A stretch of DNA of 64,000 nt from Halicephalobus mephisto (Eukaryota > Nematoda > Chromadorea > Rhabditida > Panagrolaimidae), in the NCBI GenBank assembly GCA_009193035.1, contig SWDT01000686.1, positions 1-64,000 of the forward strand. Direction: 5' to 3'. Shown here in pieces: positions 9,629 to 22,124 of this stretch. Numbering within the stretch: the stretch's first letter is position 1; every line of letters starts with the position of its first letter. The notes under the pieces were generated by a model that saw only the letters and a program-made list of their open reading frames with translations, had not been told where the DNA came from and did no database searches. The position numbers and the translations under genes were made by a program.

Positions 9629-12107
9629 TCAAACAGAAATACTCCCTTTTCGGAAATCCGTTTTTCCAATTATAACGTTCACGACTGCGGATTTGCCTTC
9701 ACGGGATTCCTTGATTATCTTCGAAAAATTCTCAGAAATCTCAGATTCATTCTTATTATTCATCAGAAGTCCTGTAGCTCCTATGGCTTCTCCGATTTTA
9801 TCGTAATTCGTATAAGCCAAATCACACGCTACGGAAGAATTAAACCATGGAACTTGATCTCTGGCGATTTGTGACCAACAAGCATCGTTTCCAATAACAG
9901 CAATAACGGATTTATTATGACGAATAAAAGTATCAAATTCCATAATTGAATATCCACTAGATCCATCACCATATATAATAATAACTGGACGATCTGGATA
10001 AACAATTTTTGCTCCAAGTGCAAATCCACCACCTACACCCAAAGTCCCGAAAGCCCCCGGATCTAGCCATTGAAGTGGTCCTCGAGGACGAACAATGTAA
10101 GCAGCACTTCCGACGAAATCCCCACCATCTGCTACCAATATAGCATCATCAGGAAGAATATTGTCTAATTTTTTCAGAACATTAAGAGGATTCAAGTTTC
10201 CATCAGAAGTTTTTTCATTCATTTTTTCCAAATTTAATAATTCTTTTTCATTTTCTTTTTTTTGCAAAATTTCAATCCAAGAATCCGGAGCTCCTTTCCA
10301 ATTTCGATTATTCAAACATTTTTCCAATTTTTCCAAAGTAGATCCAACATCGGCTTGAACAATACAAGTTGCATTCCAAAAAATTCCCTTATTTTTCGTC
10401 AATTGACCGTAATCTCTATTAATACTTATAATTTTCGATTTTTTTGACAGTACTTTACCGTATCCTAATCGAAAATCACAAACAGTTCCTGCAAGAATCA
10501 CCACATCAGCATCTTTCAGTGCTTCTCGACGATTTTGACGCATTTGAATTTTTGAATTTTTTCCTAATAATCCACGGCACATTCCACCCAGATAAGCCGG
10601 GATTTTCAGATTCTCAATTATCTTCTGTAAATCATGTGGTTTTACCGGAGGAAGAGTTGCTTGACTTCCGAGAAGAATCAACGGTCTTTCAGCTTTAGAA
10701 ACAATATCCGCTATTTTTTCGATATCTTCACTTTTCGGCATCGGATGGTCCACCGGAATCGGAGTCATATCTCTAGGGACATGGGCTGATCCAAATTGTC
10801 GAGAAATATGATAGAAAAGATAAGTATTAAGAATTTTCTAAAAATTAATAATTTTAAAAAAGTAATTTTCTAAAAATTAATAAATTCAAAAAAAAAATTT
10901 TCTAAAAATTAATAATTTTAAAAAAGTAATTTTCTAAAAATTAATAATTTTAAAAAATAATTTTCTGAGACATTTACTTTTTCACTATTTTCAAAGTTTT
11001 TATAATTATTATTTTAGGTTAATTTAAAAATCAAAAAAATTAGTTTAAAAACGAAAAAAAAATTAAATCAGCATTACGAAATCAGGAATCAAATGCCCTC
11101 AGGAGACAATGATAGGTAAGGATTAAATATCTTAGAGAAAAAACGTCTTAAGAAGAAATTATCAGCAGTAGTCGAAAGTTCTACAGAGAGAAACTATCTT
11201 AGAAGATCAAATATTTTAAGTAAAAAGTTTTAGAAGAAACTACCTCAAGGGGACTGAATATTCTAAAGGAGAAGTTATCATCAGAGGATCAAATATCCTA
11301 GTTAAGAAGTCCTAGAGAGGGGAATTACCCCTAGGGGATCGGGAGTTTTGAGGAAAGAATTATTATTTGAAACTGAATGTCATACAAAAAAACAAAACGA
11401 ACCTGGAAACCTTGAGGATTTTTTACAAGTCCGGCTTCAGCGACGACGGTCTGGTAAGGAAACAGGACGTCGATGGGGAACTCGATGAACACAGGACCGG
11501 GAGTCCCGGATTGGGCTGCATGGATAGCTTTCTTTACAGTAGGAACGATATCACGAAGACGAGTAACTCTAGCGACGAATTTGCATAATGGTCTGAAAAG
11601 TACTAATTGGTCGATGTCTTGGAGTGCTCCTCGATCCTTCAGAAGTGTCGGAGCTGCTCCACCAATCAACAACAATGGAGATTCTGCCATTTGGGCATTT
11701 TTGACGGCGGTTATAGTGTTCGTTAATCCGGGACCTGCTGTTACGGCGGCTACTCCGATACTTTGACGTAGACGGGCCACGGCATCTGCAGCAAACACAG
11801 TTGTGACTTCGTGACGGGTATCTATCACTTTTATTCCTAATCTTTCTGCAGCAACAAGTATCGGAGAAATATGACCTCCAACAAGAGTAAAAATTTCTTT
11901 AACATTATGAGCATACAGTACATCAGCGACTATGTCACCTCCGTTTCTCTTTGTTGTTTCATCAACTTGGAAAATTGCAGAAAGTATGTGACGATCACGT
12001 TGGATTACGGTTTTGACGACATCAGACAACTTACTAATACTGTCAATATCGAACACTGCATACAGTATAGCACCGAGAAAAACTGTCCCAAGAATTAAAA
12101 ACAACAT
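9629..12107 (-). CDS. ThDP-dependent 2-hydroxyacyl-CoA lyase, ILVBL/HACL2 (acetolactate synthase-like)
   Basis: Predicted thiamine-diphosphate enzyme of about 637 residues; human ILVBL (HACL2) has a similar length. In animals this family cleaves 2-hydroxyacyl-CoA in ER-linked fatty-acid alpha-oxidation. Exons: 12107-11403 and 10837-9629, joined in phase 0. The chosen ATG is preceded by AATTTTTCAGAA, a spliced-leader type acceptor, and opens an N-terminal membrane anchor ([16 protein letters not shown]). The N-terminal domain has the catalytic glutamate in TRHEVTT (about residue 100) and GPG. The C-terminal domain has the ThDP/Mg2+ motif GDGS (about 525) followed by GND 24 residues later. The order PYR domain, central domain, PP domain is complete. 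It is the worm counterpart of a conserved animal gene. Confidence 0.92.
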
Positions 12108-12159
12108 TTCTGAAAAATTAAATAATTTAAAAATAATATTATTATTACAAAAACGATAT

Positions 12160-12740
12160 ATGAACTTTCCACGAAATTGTCTCGACACGAATTTTCAAAT
12201 TTTAGAAAAAAAATAATTTTAATTTTTCAATTTATTATGTAGTAATTTCATAATAGATAATATACTGTAAAAACGATATATGAACTTTCCACGAAATGGT
12301 CTCGACACGAATTTTTAAGTTTAAAAAAAAAACAAATTTAAAATTTCCAATTTTGTATTATTTCAAAATTATTATAAAAATCATAAAATTCTTACGAAAT
12401 TGTCTCGACACGAATTTTCAAGGTTTTCTAGAAATTAAAATGACCTAAAATTTCGGTTTTGCATAGGTTACTTTGTAATTTACTCTATATTATGAAATTC
12501 ATATATGAATTTTTTAAGAAATTGTCCCAAAACGAAGTTTTACAAACTAAAGTAGTTTGAAATTTCGATTTTATGTAGGGTGTTTCGGAATCAAGGATTT
12601 GAAACTGTGGTCTTCCAATATGGATCTGGAACCTTCTGGATCGGGGTATATAGGGTACCTGACTCTGTTTACCTTCTAGATTTCATTATTATATATGAAA
12701 ACACTTATGAAATATCCTAAAAATAATAAATAAGACCAAA
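12160..12740. repeat. Repeated block with TCTCGACACGAATTTT core
   Basis: Three near copies of ACGAAATTGTCTCGACACGA followed by ATTTT begin near 12171, 12290 and 12396, and a fourth decayed copy (GAAATTGTCCCAAAACGAAG) lies near 12519. The block continues into a dispersed element with CCTTCTGGATCGGGGTATAT (about 12630-12650) that recurs elsewhere in the window. Confidence 0.75.
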
Positions 12741-13506
12741 ACAACCATCGAAAACATGCCATTTTGCTTGTAGTGAAAACACAACAAGTTCAACGACCTT
12801 CGTCCTCGAGAATTCAAATCAATCAAAAAGAAACCGACCTTTCTGCGGAAATGGAATAGTAGGAATGATGGTCGAGTATGGGACGGAGAATTGCGGAGTT
12901 ATGTTATCAAGATGCAAAAACTAACTCATAAGAACCCTAATACGGCAAGAACGAACACAATCCCTGATCAGCTGAGCAAAGTATGAACAAATCAAAAGAG
13001 CAAATTCCAACTTTTAGGAGAAAATGATAAACAATACATTCAGACTAATCCATAACTTAAAAGGTATATGAATATCAAATAAAATAATAAAGTAAATGTA
13101 AAATTAAAAAATCGGAAACATCAAAGAACAAGCAGAGAGACATTGTCAAAAGAAATAGAAAAACGTTCCAAAAAGATTCACAGGAAAGGAAAAACGTTCC
13201 AAAAACAGAGCGAAAAGCTAAAAAAAGCAAACATTCTAAATTAACGGAAAAAAGTTTCGATAGAATGGGAAATTCTAAATAAAAGAAAAAATGTTCTAAA
13301 ACCAAAGAGAAAAGTTTCAAAATAACAGAAAAAAATTCTAAAAAAAAGTTAAAAGGTTCCGAAAGTGAACTCCGCACGATACTCCCGGATGGATTTTCCT
13401 TCTCTCGTTTCTCTCAGACTGGTCAAAACGTAAGCCACGTTGCGTTTTCTTCAAATTTCTAAAAAATTTATTTATTTATTTATTTCCATTTTTTAGGTTT
13501 TTCGAG
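12741..13506. other. Upstream region of the coatomer gene
   Basis: The stretch 12741-13010 is moderately complex without a gene I can support. From 13130 to 13370 there is a degenerate purine-rich repeat (variants of GAAAAACGTTCCAAAA). From 13370 to 13500 is the likely promoter and 5' UTR: CAAAAC|GTAAGCC could be a donor at about 13428, and the acceptor TTTTTTAG at about 13496 lies ten bases before the ATG, so either a 5' UTR intron or trans-splicing is possible. Confidence 0.5.
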
Positions 13507-16500
13507 ATGAGGAAGGACAAGAAGGATGACGAAATAGCCGGAGGCAATCCATTTGCCCATCTGGATAAGACTGCTGTCGTCCAAGAAGCCCGTGCTTTCA
13601 ACGAAACTCCCATCAACGCCAGAAAATGCGCTCAAATCCTTTGCAAACTTCTATATCTCTTCCAACACGGAGAAGTCATAAGTAGAACCGAGGCCACAGA
13701 TACCTTCTTCGCAACAACCAAGTTATGGCAAAGCAAGGACCCAATTGTCCGTCGTCTGGTATATCTGGCCATCAAGGAGCTCTGCTTCATCGCCGATGAT
13801 GTCATCATCGTCACTAGTTGGTAAGTTTTCACAATTTCATATATCAAAATTAATTTATATACATATTTATGCATTTACGTATAGTTAGGTACGTAATTAC
13901 ATACGCATTTATACATTTCCACATGTATATGCATATCTATATATATTTAGGTATATCTTTATATGCCTTTATATATATATCTACGTATATATTTATGCAA
14001 TTGTATACGTATTTATAATTACACAGGTTTTTATACATATCTACGTACATATTTATATACCTATAGATGTGTTTATGTAATTATGTACGTATGTATTGCA
14101 CGTTTATGTATTTCTCTCTCTATATGAACTCCTTTTCAGTTTGATGAAGGACATGACTGGCAAGGAGGACCTCTACCGTGCGGCTGCTATTAGAGCTCTG
14201 TGCAGAATTACTGATGGATCTATGCTTCAGACGATTGAACGGTATATGAAACAGGCCATCGTGGACAAAGTTCCGGCTGTTGCTTCTGGTGCTCTTGTTT
14301 CTTCCCTGCACATGATGAAGAAAAATCCTGAAGTTATTCGTCGTTGGGCTAATGAAATTCAAGAGGCGGTTTCGTCTGAGAACCATATGGTCCAATTCCA
14401 TGCCCTTGGATTACTGTATCATATTCGTTCCAATGATCGTTTGGCAGTCAACAAACTTGTCCAGAAATTTAGCAAATCTATGCTTCGTTCACCCCATGCT
14501 ATATGTTATTTGATCAGAATTGCTGCTAAACTCGTTGAGGAAGACGATTCAGCGGACAAAACGCCGTTTATTTTCATTGAATCCTGTCTCCGACACAAAA
14601 GCGAAATGGTCACTTATGAAGCCGCCTCTGCCATCGTCAGATTGCCAAATATTACAAGTGGCGAATTGGCTTCAGCTGTTAACTGTCTTCAACATTTTTG
14701 TTCTTCTCCGAAACCAGCTCTGAGATTTGCTGCTGTCAGAACTTTGAATCGTATTTCTATCAACTATCCTCAAGCTGTTATTTCTTGCAATGTCGATTTG
14801 GAACAACTCATCACTGATCAGAACAGATCAATCGCCACTTTGGCTATCACTACTCTTCTGAAAACTGGTGCTGAAGCTTCGGTTGAGAGATTAATGAAGC
14901 AGATTAGTTCCTTCGTTTCTGAAATCAGTGATGAATTCAAGATTGTTGTTATTGAAGCAGTTCGAGCTCTTTGTTTACGTTATCCGAGAAAACATGCGAC
15001 TATGATGAATTTCTTGGCCACTATGCTTAGGGATGAAGGTGGATTTGAATATAAAAAGTCCATCGTTGATACGATTATTTCTGTTATTAATGAAAATCCG
15101 GAATCAAAGGAACTTGGATTGTCTCATCTTTGTGAATTTATAGAAGATTGTGAACATACTACTCTTGCAACTCGTGTTCTTTACCTTCTTGGACGTGAAG
15201 GACCGTCAACTCATAATCCGCAAAGGTATATAAGATTTATTTATAATAGAATTATTTTGGAAGCTGCACAAGTTCGTGCTGCTGCTGTTACTGCTTTGGC
15301 GAAATTTGGACATAGTTGTCCGGATTTACGTAAAAATGTTATGGTACTTTTGAAACGTTCAATATATGATGCGGATGATGATGTACGTGATAGAGCTACT
15401 TTTTATTTGGGCACTTTGGAATCGGATGATAATATGGCTAGAACTAAATATATAGCTGATTCATTACGTGTTTCACTTGTGGGATTGGAACGACAAACTG
15501 AAATTTATATTAAAAATAATGATTTTTCACAACCATTTGATCTTAAACAAGTACCAATTGCTGCTCAACCGATTACTGTAACGGAAACTAAACAGTCGTC
15601 ATTGTCTGTGGAAGCTCCTGTTAAAAAAGAAGAAAAGAATAAAGTTTCTCGACAAGAAATTTATGCACGTAAGTTTTTGAATTTTCATATATGGAATAAT
15701 TTTTAAATTTTATATATGGAATAATTTTTTTAATTCTATATGTGAAATAATTTTTAAATTTTCATATATGAAAGAATTTTTTGAATTCTATATATGGAAT
15801 AATTTTTAAATTTTTGTGTATTTTATTTTGGAAAATTTTGTATATTTAATTTTCTTGATTTTTGTATTTATATGTCATTTTTTAGAACAACTTGGAGCTA
15901 TTCCGGCGCTGTCTAATTGTGGACCGTTGTTTAAATCTTCTGCACCTGTGGAATTGTCTGAGTCTGTAACGGAATACAATGTTACTTTGATCAAGCACAT
16001 ATTCAAGGATCATGTTGTTTTACAATTTGACTGTAAGAATACGGTACCAGATCAGTTGTTAACGAATGTGTATGTTGAATTGACCCCTGTTGAAGGAACG
16101 GAATGGCAGTTGTTTGAAACTATTGAACTGGAGAAATTGCCATATAACGAAATTGGGACGACGTATCTGTGTTATGGGAATACTAATGAACCGTCGTCAT
16201 TTCAAGCTTTATTGAAATTTAAAGTTTTTGATGTTGATCCGGCTACTGGAGAACCGGAATCGGATGAATGTTATGATGATTGCTATGCTTTGGAGGATGT
16301 GGAGTTTGGCTTGGGAGATTATGTTCAGAAGCAGAATAGATCTGATTTTAATTCAGCATGGGAAACGGCGGAAAATGAAGTAGAAGAAACATATGGATTG
16401 GATGCGGAAAATTTACAAGAAGCTGTGAAAAATTTCCTAAACTTTTTACCATTAGCGCCATGTGGTGGAACGGATAAAATCCAAGAAGGTAAATCGTCTC

Positions 16501-16658
16501 ATGTGTTGATGATATCTGGTATTTATCGTGATGGAAATGAAATATTGTCGAAAGTTAAATTTGCCCTGGATCCATCGGATGGTTCGTTGTCGATGCATAT
16601 TGTCGTGAGAGGAACGGAACCAAGTATAAATGAATTAATTGCAAACTCTATTTCGTAA
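13507..16658 (+). CDS. copg-1: Coatomer subunit gamma (COPI)
   Basis: Gamma subunit of the COPI vesicle coat, which drives Golgi-to-ER and intra-Golgi transport from the cytosolic face of membranes. Exons: 13507-13820, 14140-15668, 15886-16658, giving 871 residues against about 874 in human COPG1. The N-terminal MRKDKKDDE and [10 protein letters not shown] segments, the [18 protein letters not shown] block and [20 protein letters not shown] are hallmark sequences of gamma-COP. Residues 1 to about 540 form the helical (HEAT-like) trunk; a charged linker follows, then the C-terminal appendage beginning near [12 protein letters not shown]. Intron 2 (217 nt) is a simple AT-rich tandem repeat with ATATATGGAATAATTTTT. 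Gene symbol given by homology to the single C. elegans gene. Confidence 0.95.
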
Positions 16659-17079
16659 TTTTATATGGGAAATAATTATGTTTTAATTTAAATGGTTTTA
16701 AAAAGTAAATAAACGGATTAATCAAGTGTGAAATAATCGATAGTGCGTAACAGAGGCGGTAGCTGGTCGTTTTCCTTTTGATGTAAGTTTCGAAAGTCGC
16801 GCATTCACAGATCCCCTTTTTTGTCAGTCGATAAAAGGGTCTAAAAATCAGTTGACAATGATTCCATATTAGTCATGTGCCGATTAAAGTAAAACTGGTC
16901 TGCATAAGTGTTTGGCAACGGAATATGATTATCAAAAAAAGTTTAATTTGGCCTTAAATTCACTAGTGTGAGTCAAATTTGGTCTGTTTTGATTTGATGA
17001 TTTTAAAAATAATTTGTTTTTTTAAATTTACTTTTTTTACATATTATTTTCGACTTTTTATGTTTTAATTTTAGTTCTA
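16659..17079. other. Intergenic, 3' UTR of coatomer gene and spacer
   Basis: An AATAAA-type signal (AGTAAATAAACGG, about 16704) follows the stop. The segment 16735-16930 is relatively complex (GAGGCGGTAGCTGGTCG; GATCCCCTTTTTTGTCAG) but I see no coding frame, tRNA or snRNA in it. Confidence 0.45.
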
Positions 17080-17620
17080 TGAGTAGAATCTTTGATTTTA
17101 TATATGAATGTATGTAATTCTCGAATTTTCAAATACGATATTTTTGGTTTTTTATATATTATTTTCCTTAATTCATTATTTTATTTTTTGATTAATTTCA
17201 CATATAATTTTTGATTTTTTATATATTAATTTTAATCTTATGACGTGAATTTTGGATTTTATATATGAGTATAGGTATTTTCGACTTTTTATATATTATT
17301 TTTGATTTTTTACAAGTTTTTTAAAATTTCCTTCATATATTACTTTCGATTAATTTCATATATAATTTTTGATTTTTTGTATATTAATTTTAATCTTATG
17401 ACGTGAATTTTGGATTTTATATATGAGTATAGGTTATTTTTGACTTTTTAAAAATATCTTATTTTTCAAGTTCATTATTTTATTTTTCGATTAATTTCAC
17501 ATATAATTTTTGATTTTTTGTATATTAATTTTAATCTTATGACGTGAATTTTAAATTTTATATATGAGTATAGGTTATTTTCGACTTTTTATATATTATT
17601 TTTGATTTTTTTTTATCGAT
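17080..17620. repeat. Tandem repeat, about 140-160-bp unit, over three copies
   Basis: The chain TTAATTTTAATCTTATGACG, TGAATTTT, GATTTTATATATGAGTATAG, then TCGACTTTTTATATATTATT recurs with its marker TCTTATGACGTGAATTTT near 17233, 17394 and 17533. Units vary in length by internal indels. Confidence 0.8.
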
Positions 17621-17798
17621 TTCCTGGTTCTTTTTATTTCGATAGATATCAAAGATGGATGTTATTTCGGAAATGGACTTGCGCATTCATCGATCCTTTA
17701 CTTTTCCAATGGTCGAGAACTCGAATCCCGATGACTCATAGGATTTGACTGTCCATTTTAAATTTTTTCGTGTCCTTTATTTTTTAAATTTTTTTCAG

Positions 17799-18686
17799 AT
17801 GACTCGAGTTTCATTATTTTTGACATTGTTTCTTGGTTATTTTTTGATTTTCGTCAACGGAAGTACGGAATGTGTTTGGGCAACTGGTCGAGTAATTTGT
17901 GAAAAAAACCAGACCCTCGTTGTCAACTCCATCGTCGAACTGTATGACCTCGACAGTCCCCAAAACGTAAGTGAAGTTTTTCCAAATGCCAAAATTTATA
18001 AAGCTCGACATCAACATCAAAATCTGAAATTTTTAGATAGATAGGTCGGCATCAAAAGCAAAATAAAATTTGCAGGTTGCCCCCAATGTTTATAAAAATT
18101 TCGAAATCAAGGTGAAATTTGCACTTTGCGCGCAATGTTTAGGTAAATAAGTCAGCATCAAAGTGAAATTCGCACTTTGCACGCAACATTCTGGAAGCTC
18201 AGTCGATATTGTTATGTTTAAATTTATAAAAATTTCGAAATCAAAGTAAAATTTGCAGTTTGCGCACAATGTTTAGGTAAATAAGTCAGCATCAAAGTAA
18301 AATTCGCACTTTGCATGCAACATTCGACCACCTCACCCAAATATTGCGCAAAAATTTAATTTTGATTTTGACCGTTTTATAGACCTCGGCAAAAGGTATT
18401 CAAAGATTTAATCTTTCAGTCGAAAATCAAAAATCCCATTGATCCAGATGACAAAGTCGGATTTACTCACGTCGAAAATGCCGATGGGATCTTCAGAATA
18501 GAGGGATGTGCCAGTGACGTGGATTGGATACCAGGAATCAAGAACAAACCGGAACTTTATTTTCGAATTTTTCATTACTGTAACAAACCCGAAGGCGAAT
18601 TCAAAGACATCTGGCCAGTTTTCCGGGTTTTCGTCCCTAGCACTTACGACAAACATATTCATGAACCTATTATTCTTGACAATTAA
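17799..18686 (+). CDS. Transthyretin-like (TTR) family secreted protein 1
   Basis: Small secreted protein of the nematode transthyretin-related family (PF01060 type), 144 residues. Exons 17799-17966 and 18420-18686, joined in phase 0. The ATG directly follows TTTTTTTCAG, a trans-splice type acceptor. Residues 1-22 form a signal peptide ending near VNGS. The mature part starts CVWATGRVIC, then ELYDLD, DPDD, the DGIFRIEGCASD core and FHYCNKP, so two cysteine pairs typical of the family are present. The function of TTR proteins is mostly unknown; members are secreted and are implicated in development and cell-corpse recognition in C. elegans. An AATAAA lies about 40 bases after the stop. Paralogue of the gene at 21078. 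Confidence 0.92.
17985..18350. repeat. Minisatellite inside the TTR 1 intron (GCAACATT family)
   Basis: Repeated elements of the form CATCAAAGTGAAATTCGCAC, TTTGCACGCAACATT and GGTAAATAAGTCAGCATC occupy most of the intron. The same sequence class occurs at 29330-29660, 36540-36850 and 62340-62695. Confidence 0.75.
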
Positions 18687-18779
18687 AGAAAATTAAGATT
18701 TTGTCTTTCTGAATTTTGTACAATTAAAAATAAATTTCAAACGTGACGTTTTTTTTTATTTTTTTTAATCAATGAATTT

Positions 18780-20285
18780 TGATCAAATAAAAAACGTTGC
18801 TGCGATCTACTTTTGTGATGGAAAATTTGTCTTTTTGGATCCACTATTTGGAAGGAATTTTGCATTTTTTGTACTAACTTGAAAAAGAAAATTTTTTTAA
18901 AAAATTGAATTTTTTTTATTTTTTTAAAAAAATTTTTATTTTTGAAAAAAATTGTTTTTTTTGGATTTTTTATTTTTTTTAAAATTTGGATTTTTTGGCC
19001 TAATTTTTGGAAGAAAATGTTTTTTTAGGATCAATTTGTTGAAGAAAATCTGTCTTTTTTAATCCTAGCTTTTAAAAAAAATTGGCTTTTTGGATTAATT
19101 TGTTAAGAAAAATCTATTTTTTGGCTATTTTTGGAGGAAAATCTGTTTTTTAGGATCAATTTGTTAAAGAAAATCTGTCTTTTTTAATCTCAACTTGTAA
19201 AAGAAAATTTTTTTGACTATTTTTAGAGTAAAATATTTTTTAGTTATTTTAAAGAAAAATTTTTTTTAAAATTAATTTTTAAATAAAAATTAACTTTTTA
19301 AAATTATTTTTTTTAAACAAAAATTAACTTTTTTTAAATTATTTTTTTTAAACAAAAATTAAATTTTTTAAATTATTTTTTTTAAACAAAAATTAAATTT
19401 TTTAAATTATTTTTTTTAAATTAATTTTTATTAATTTTTTAAATCAATTTTTAAATAAAAATTTAATTTTTTTTATATTAATTTTTAAACAAAAATGTTT
19501 TTATAAATTTTTTAAGGAAAATTTATTTAGATTATTTTAGAAAAAATTTGTACTTTTTGGATCGACTTGTGGAGAAAAATTTGTTTTATTTGAGCTAATT
19601 TTTGTAAGAGAAAATTTGTCTTGAACTATTTTACGAAGAAAAAATTGTTTTAGATTGACTAAAGTTGGAAATTTGTCTTTTAGAATCAATTTTTAAAAAA
19701 AAACTGTTTTTTAAAAATTAGTTTGGAAAGGAAAATCGGTCTTTTTGGACTCATTTGTTGGAGAAAATCTGTTTTGAATTAATTTGGAAAGGAAAAATTG
19801 GCTTTTTGAACCCATCTAGAAAGGAAAATCTGGCTTTTCGGACTCATCTGCTAGGGAAGATCTGTCTTTTTGGGATCAACTTCAAAGGGAAAATTTGTCT
19901 TTGTGACCTAATCCATGGAGGAAAATCTGGCTTTTTCAAAACAACCTGAAAGGGAAAATTTGACTTTTTGGACTGATTTAAAGAGGAATATTTGGCTTTT
20001 TGGACTGATTTAAAGTGGAAAATTTGGCTTTTTGGATTGATTTAAAGTGGAAAATTTGGCTTTTTGAAATCACATGATGATGGAAAATTTGTCTTTTTGG
20101 ACTAATTTAAAACGGAAAATCGGTCTTAAAATAAAATGTAAAGGAAAATCTGTCTTTTTTTGGACCAACTTTTGCGATGTAACAATTGTCTTTTTAGGAT
20201 TGACTTGTGAAAGAAAATCTGTCTTTTTTGAACCAATTTGCGAAGAAAAATCTGTCTTTTTAGGATCGACAAATCTCGATCGAGT
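18780..20285. repeat. Long degenerate minisatellite, about 30-36-bp unit
   Basis: Units of the type GAAAATCTGTCTTTTTGGAC followed by a variable TNATTTGT are repeated for about 1.5 kb. The 5' half (18880-19560) has decayed to A/T runs; the 3' half (19560-20285) is well preserved. Open frames in it on both strands follow from the unit length and are not genes. Confidence 0.85.
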
Positions 20286-20690
20286 TCGAAATGTCGAAAA
20301 TTTTTCAATTTTAACCATTTATTTTTTTTATTTTTTGACGTATTTCATGACAGTTGTTCAATTTTATCTTATTTTTGTTAAAAATTAGTTGCATTTAAAA
20401 TTTTTCTTTAAGTTTTAAAAATCTGAAAAACAACAGTCATATGAGTCATTTTTCCGATCGACCTTGTTCCATTATTTTCGATCACTATCCGCCGACCCTC
20501 GTTTTTTCCGGTTAAAAGGTTTCAAGTTTCATTATTTTTGTCATTTGTTCTCCCTCACCAGGTACAAATAGGCCAGTTTGCCAGAGTTTTCTTCATTTAC
20601 CCTCAGGGCATCCTGGTAATCAGACAATCAAGTTCATTTCGCGCTGGATCATTTCTTGATTGATTTTTTCGGGTTTTTCTTTGTTTTTTA
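20286..20690. other. Complex spacer upstream of TTR 2, candidate regulatory region
   Basis: From about 20430 to 20660 the sequence is markedly more complex than its surroundings and lacks an open frame. It contains TGAGTCAT (about 20442, AP-1/bZIP-like) and GATC-rich patches. It is the only non-repetitive DNA between the minisatellite and the next array, so it may hold promoter elements of the TTR 2 gene. Confidence 0.35.
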
Positions 20691-20699
20691 ATCCTTCAA

Positions 20700-21060
20700 A
20701 ATAGATACATTAATATATGAATCTATATATAAGTCCATAGATAAATCTATATATATTCATATATAAATCTATATATATTCATATATAAATCTATATATAT
20801 TCATATATAAATCTATATATAAGTTCATATATAAATCTATATATAAGTTCATATATAAATCATTATATAAGTTCATATATGAATCTATATTTTCATATGG
20901 AAATATATATATGGATTTATATATTTATTCGTGTAAATCTATATATAAACTCCTATATGAATTCATAAATTTATTTATATATCTTCATGTTTACATGTAC
21001 TGTTATATTTATTCATTTATCCTGAATTTTTATATATTGTTATATTTATTCATTTATCCT
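20700..21060. repeat. AT-rich tandem array (TATATAAATC type)
   Basis: Repeats of TTCATATATAAATCTATATA with a 22-25-bp period run from about 20705 to 20900 and decay to 21000. Two direct copies of TATTTATTCATTTATCCTGA followed by ATTTT end at 21069, the second joining the acceptor TTTTCAG just before the TTR 2 start. Confidence 0.85.
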
Positions 21061-21077
21061 GAATTTTCAGATTAACG

Positions 21078-22124
21078 ATGAAGGTTTCTGTCCTGATCCT
21101 CTTGACGATCCTTGCTTTCGCTGAAGCTACTCACAAATGTGTTTGGGTTCGTGGAATTCTGAGATGTAACAAGGATCCAAGCAAGAACTTCAACATTGAA
21201 ATCCGTGTTTATGACAAAGACGGAGTTTCTCTTTTCCAATTACTCGATCCAGACGACTTGATGGGGTCAGTTTTGCTTTTTTATATAAAATTAAGTAATT
21301 TTCAAATTTAATAATTTTTATGTAAACTTATGTAATAATTTTTATATGAATTTTTAAAGTTATTTTTGATTTTTTTCAGAATTATTTTTATTAATTTCCT
21401 AAAAATTGTTTTTATATAAATTTTAATTTTTAAAAATTATTTTTTAAAGTTTTTTAGATTTTTCTTTAATTAAAAAATTATTTTTTAAATTTTCTTTAAT
21501 TTTTAAAATTATTTTTAAATTTTTTTTAGATTTTTCTTTGATTTTTAAAATTATTTTTTAGATTTTTCTTTAATTAAAAAATTATTTTTAAATTTTTTTT
21601 AGATTTTTCTTTAATTATTTTTTTATTAATTTAAATAATTGTTTTTTAGTGTTTCTTTCACAGAAGAAGATGGCAGTTTCCAATTGGATGGATGTGGAGA
21701 TGACTTTAACTGGTTTCCTGGAGTCGATAATCCACCAGAACCTTTCGTTCAAATTCATCATTACTGCAATAGTGAAAAAGGAGAAATTATTAAATTACCA
21801 GTTTTTGATACATTTGTTCCTGAAACTCATGATATTGGAATTTTGGAATTGGACAAAGAAGAACCAAAAACCATAGATGTAAATAAAAAAGTCGAAAATG
21901 TTCATATTGCCGATGGCAAAGAAGTCGAAACTGTTCATATTGCCGATGGTGATCAACTCACAGTTAGTCTACATGGAAATGAATTTGTCGATCAAGTCCG
22001 TAATCCAAAATTCAAATCAGATGTTGTTAAAACTTTGGATCAAGATGAAGAAACAAACGATACTAAAAGCCGAATTACAGTAACCCATCCTGATGAAGGT
22101 TTGAATTCACTCGAAAATGCTTAA
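21078..22124 (+). CDS. Transthyretin-like (TTR) family secreted protein 2, with acidic tail
   Basis: Secreted TTR-family protein, 220 residues. Exons 21078-21265 and 21650-22124, joined in phase 2. The ATG lies seven bases after ATTTTCAG. Signal peptide about residues 1-17 (ends FAEAT). The domain shows CVWVRGILRC, RVYDKDG, DPDDLMG, DGSFQLDGCGDD and IHHYCNSEKGE. After the domain (about residue 140) there is an extra tail of about 75 acidic residues containing the tandem element VENVHIADG / VETVHIADG. The typical family length is about 140 residues, so the tail is a lineage-specific addition. The intron sits at a different place and phase from the one in TTR 1. The intron is an A/T array with TTTTTAGATTTTTCTTTAAT. 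Confidence 0.9.

Noticed and set aside
16735..16930. Complex spacer that might encode a small nuclear RNA
   Set aside because: No Sm-like site with flanking stems, no promoter element and no known RNA signature were found.
17640..17740. tRNA-like patch with CTCGAATCCCGATGAC
   Set aside because: Only a weak B-box resemblance (AACTCGAATCC); no matching stems or A box could be placed.
19755..20388. Several 60-100-codon frames on both strands
   Set aside because: All lie in the GAAAATCTGTCTTTTTGGAC minisatellite and repeat its unit.
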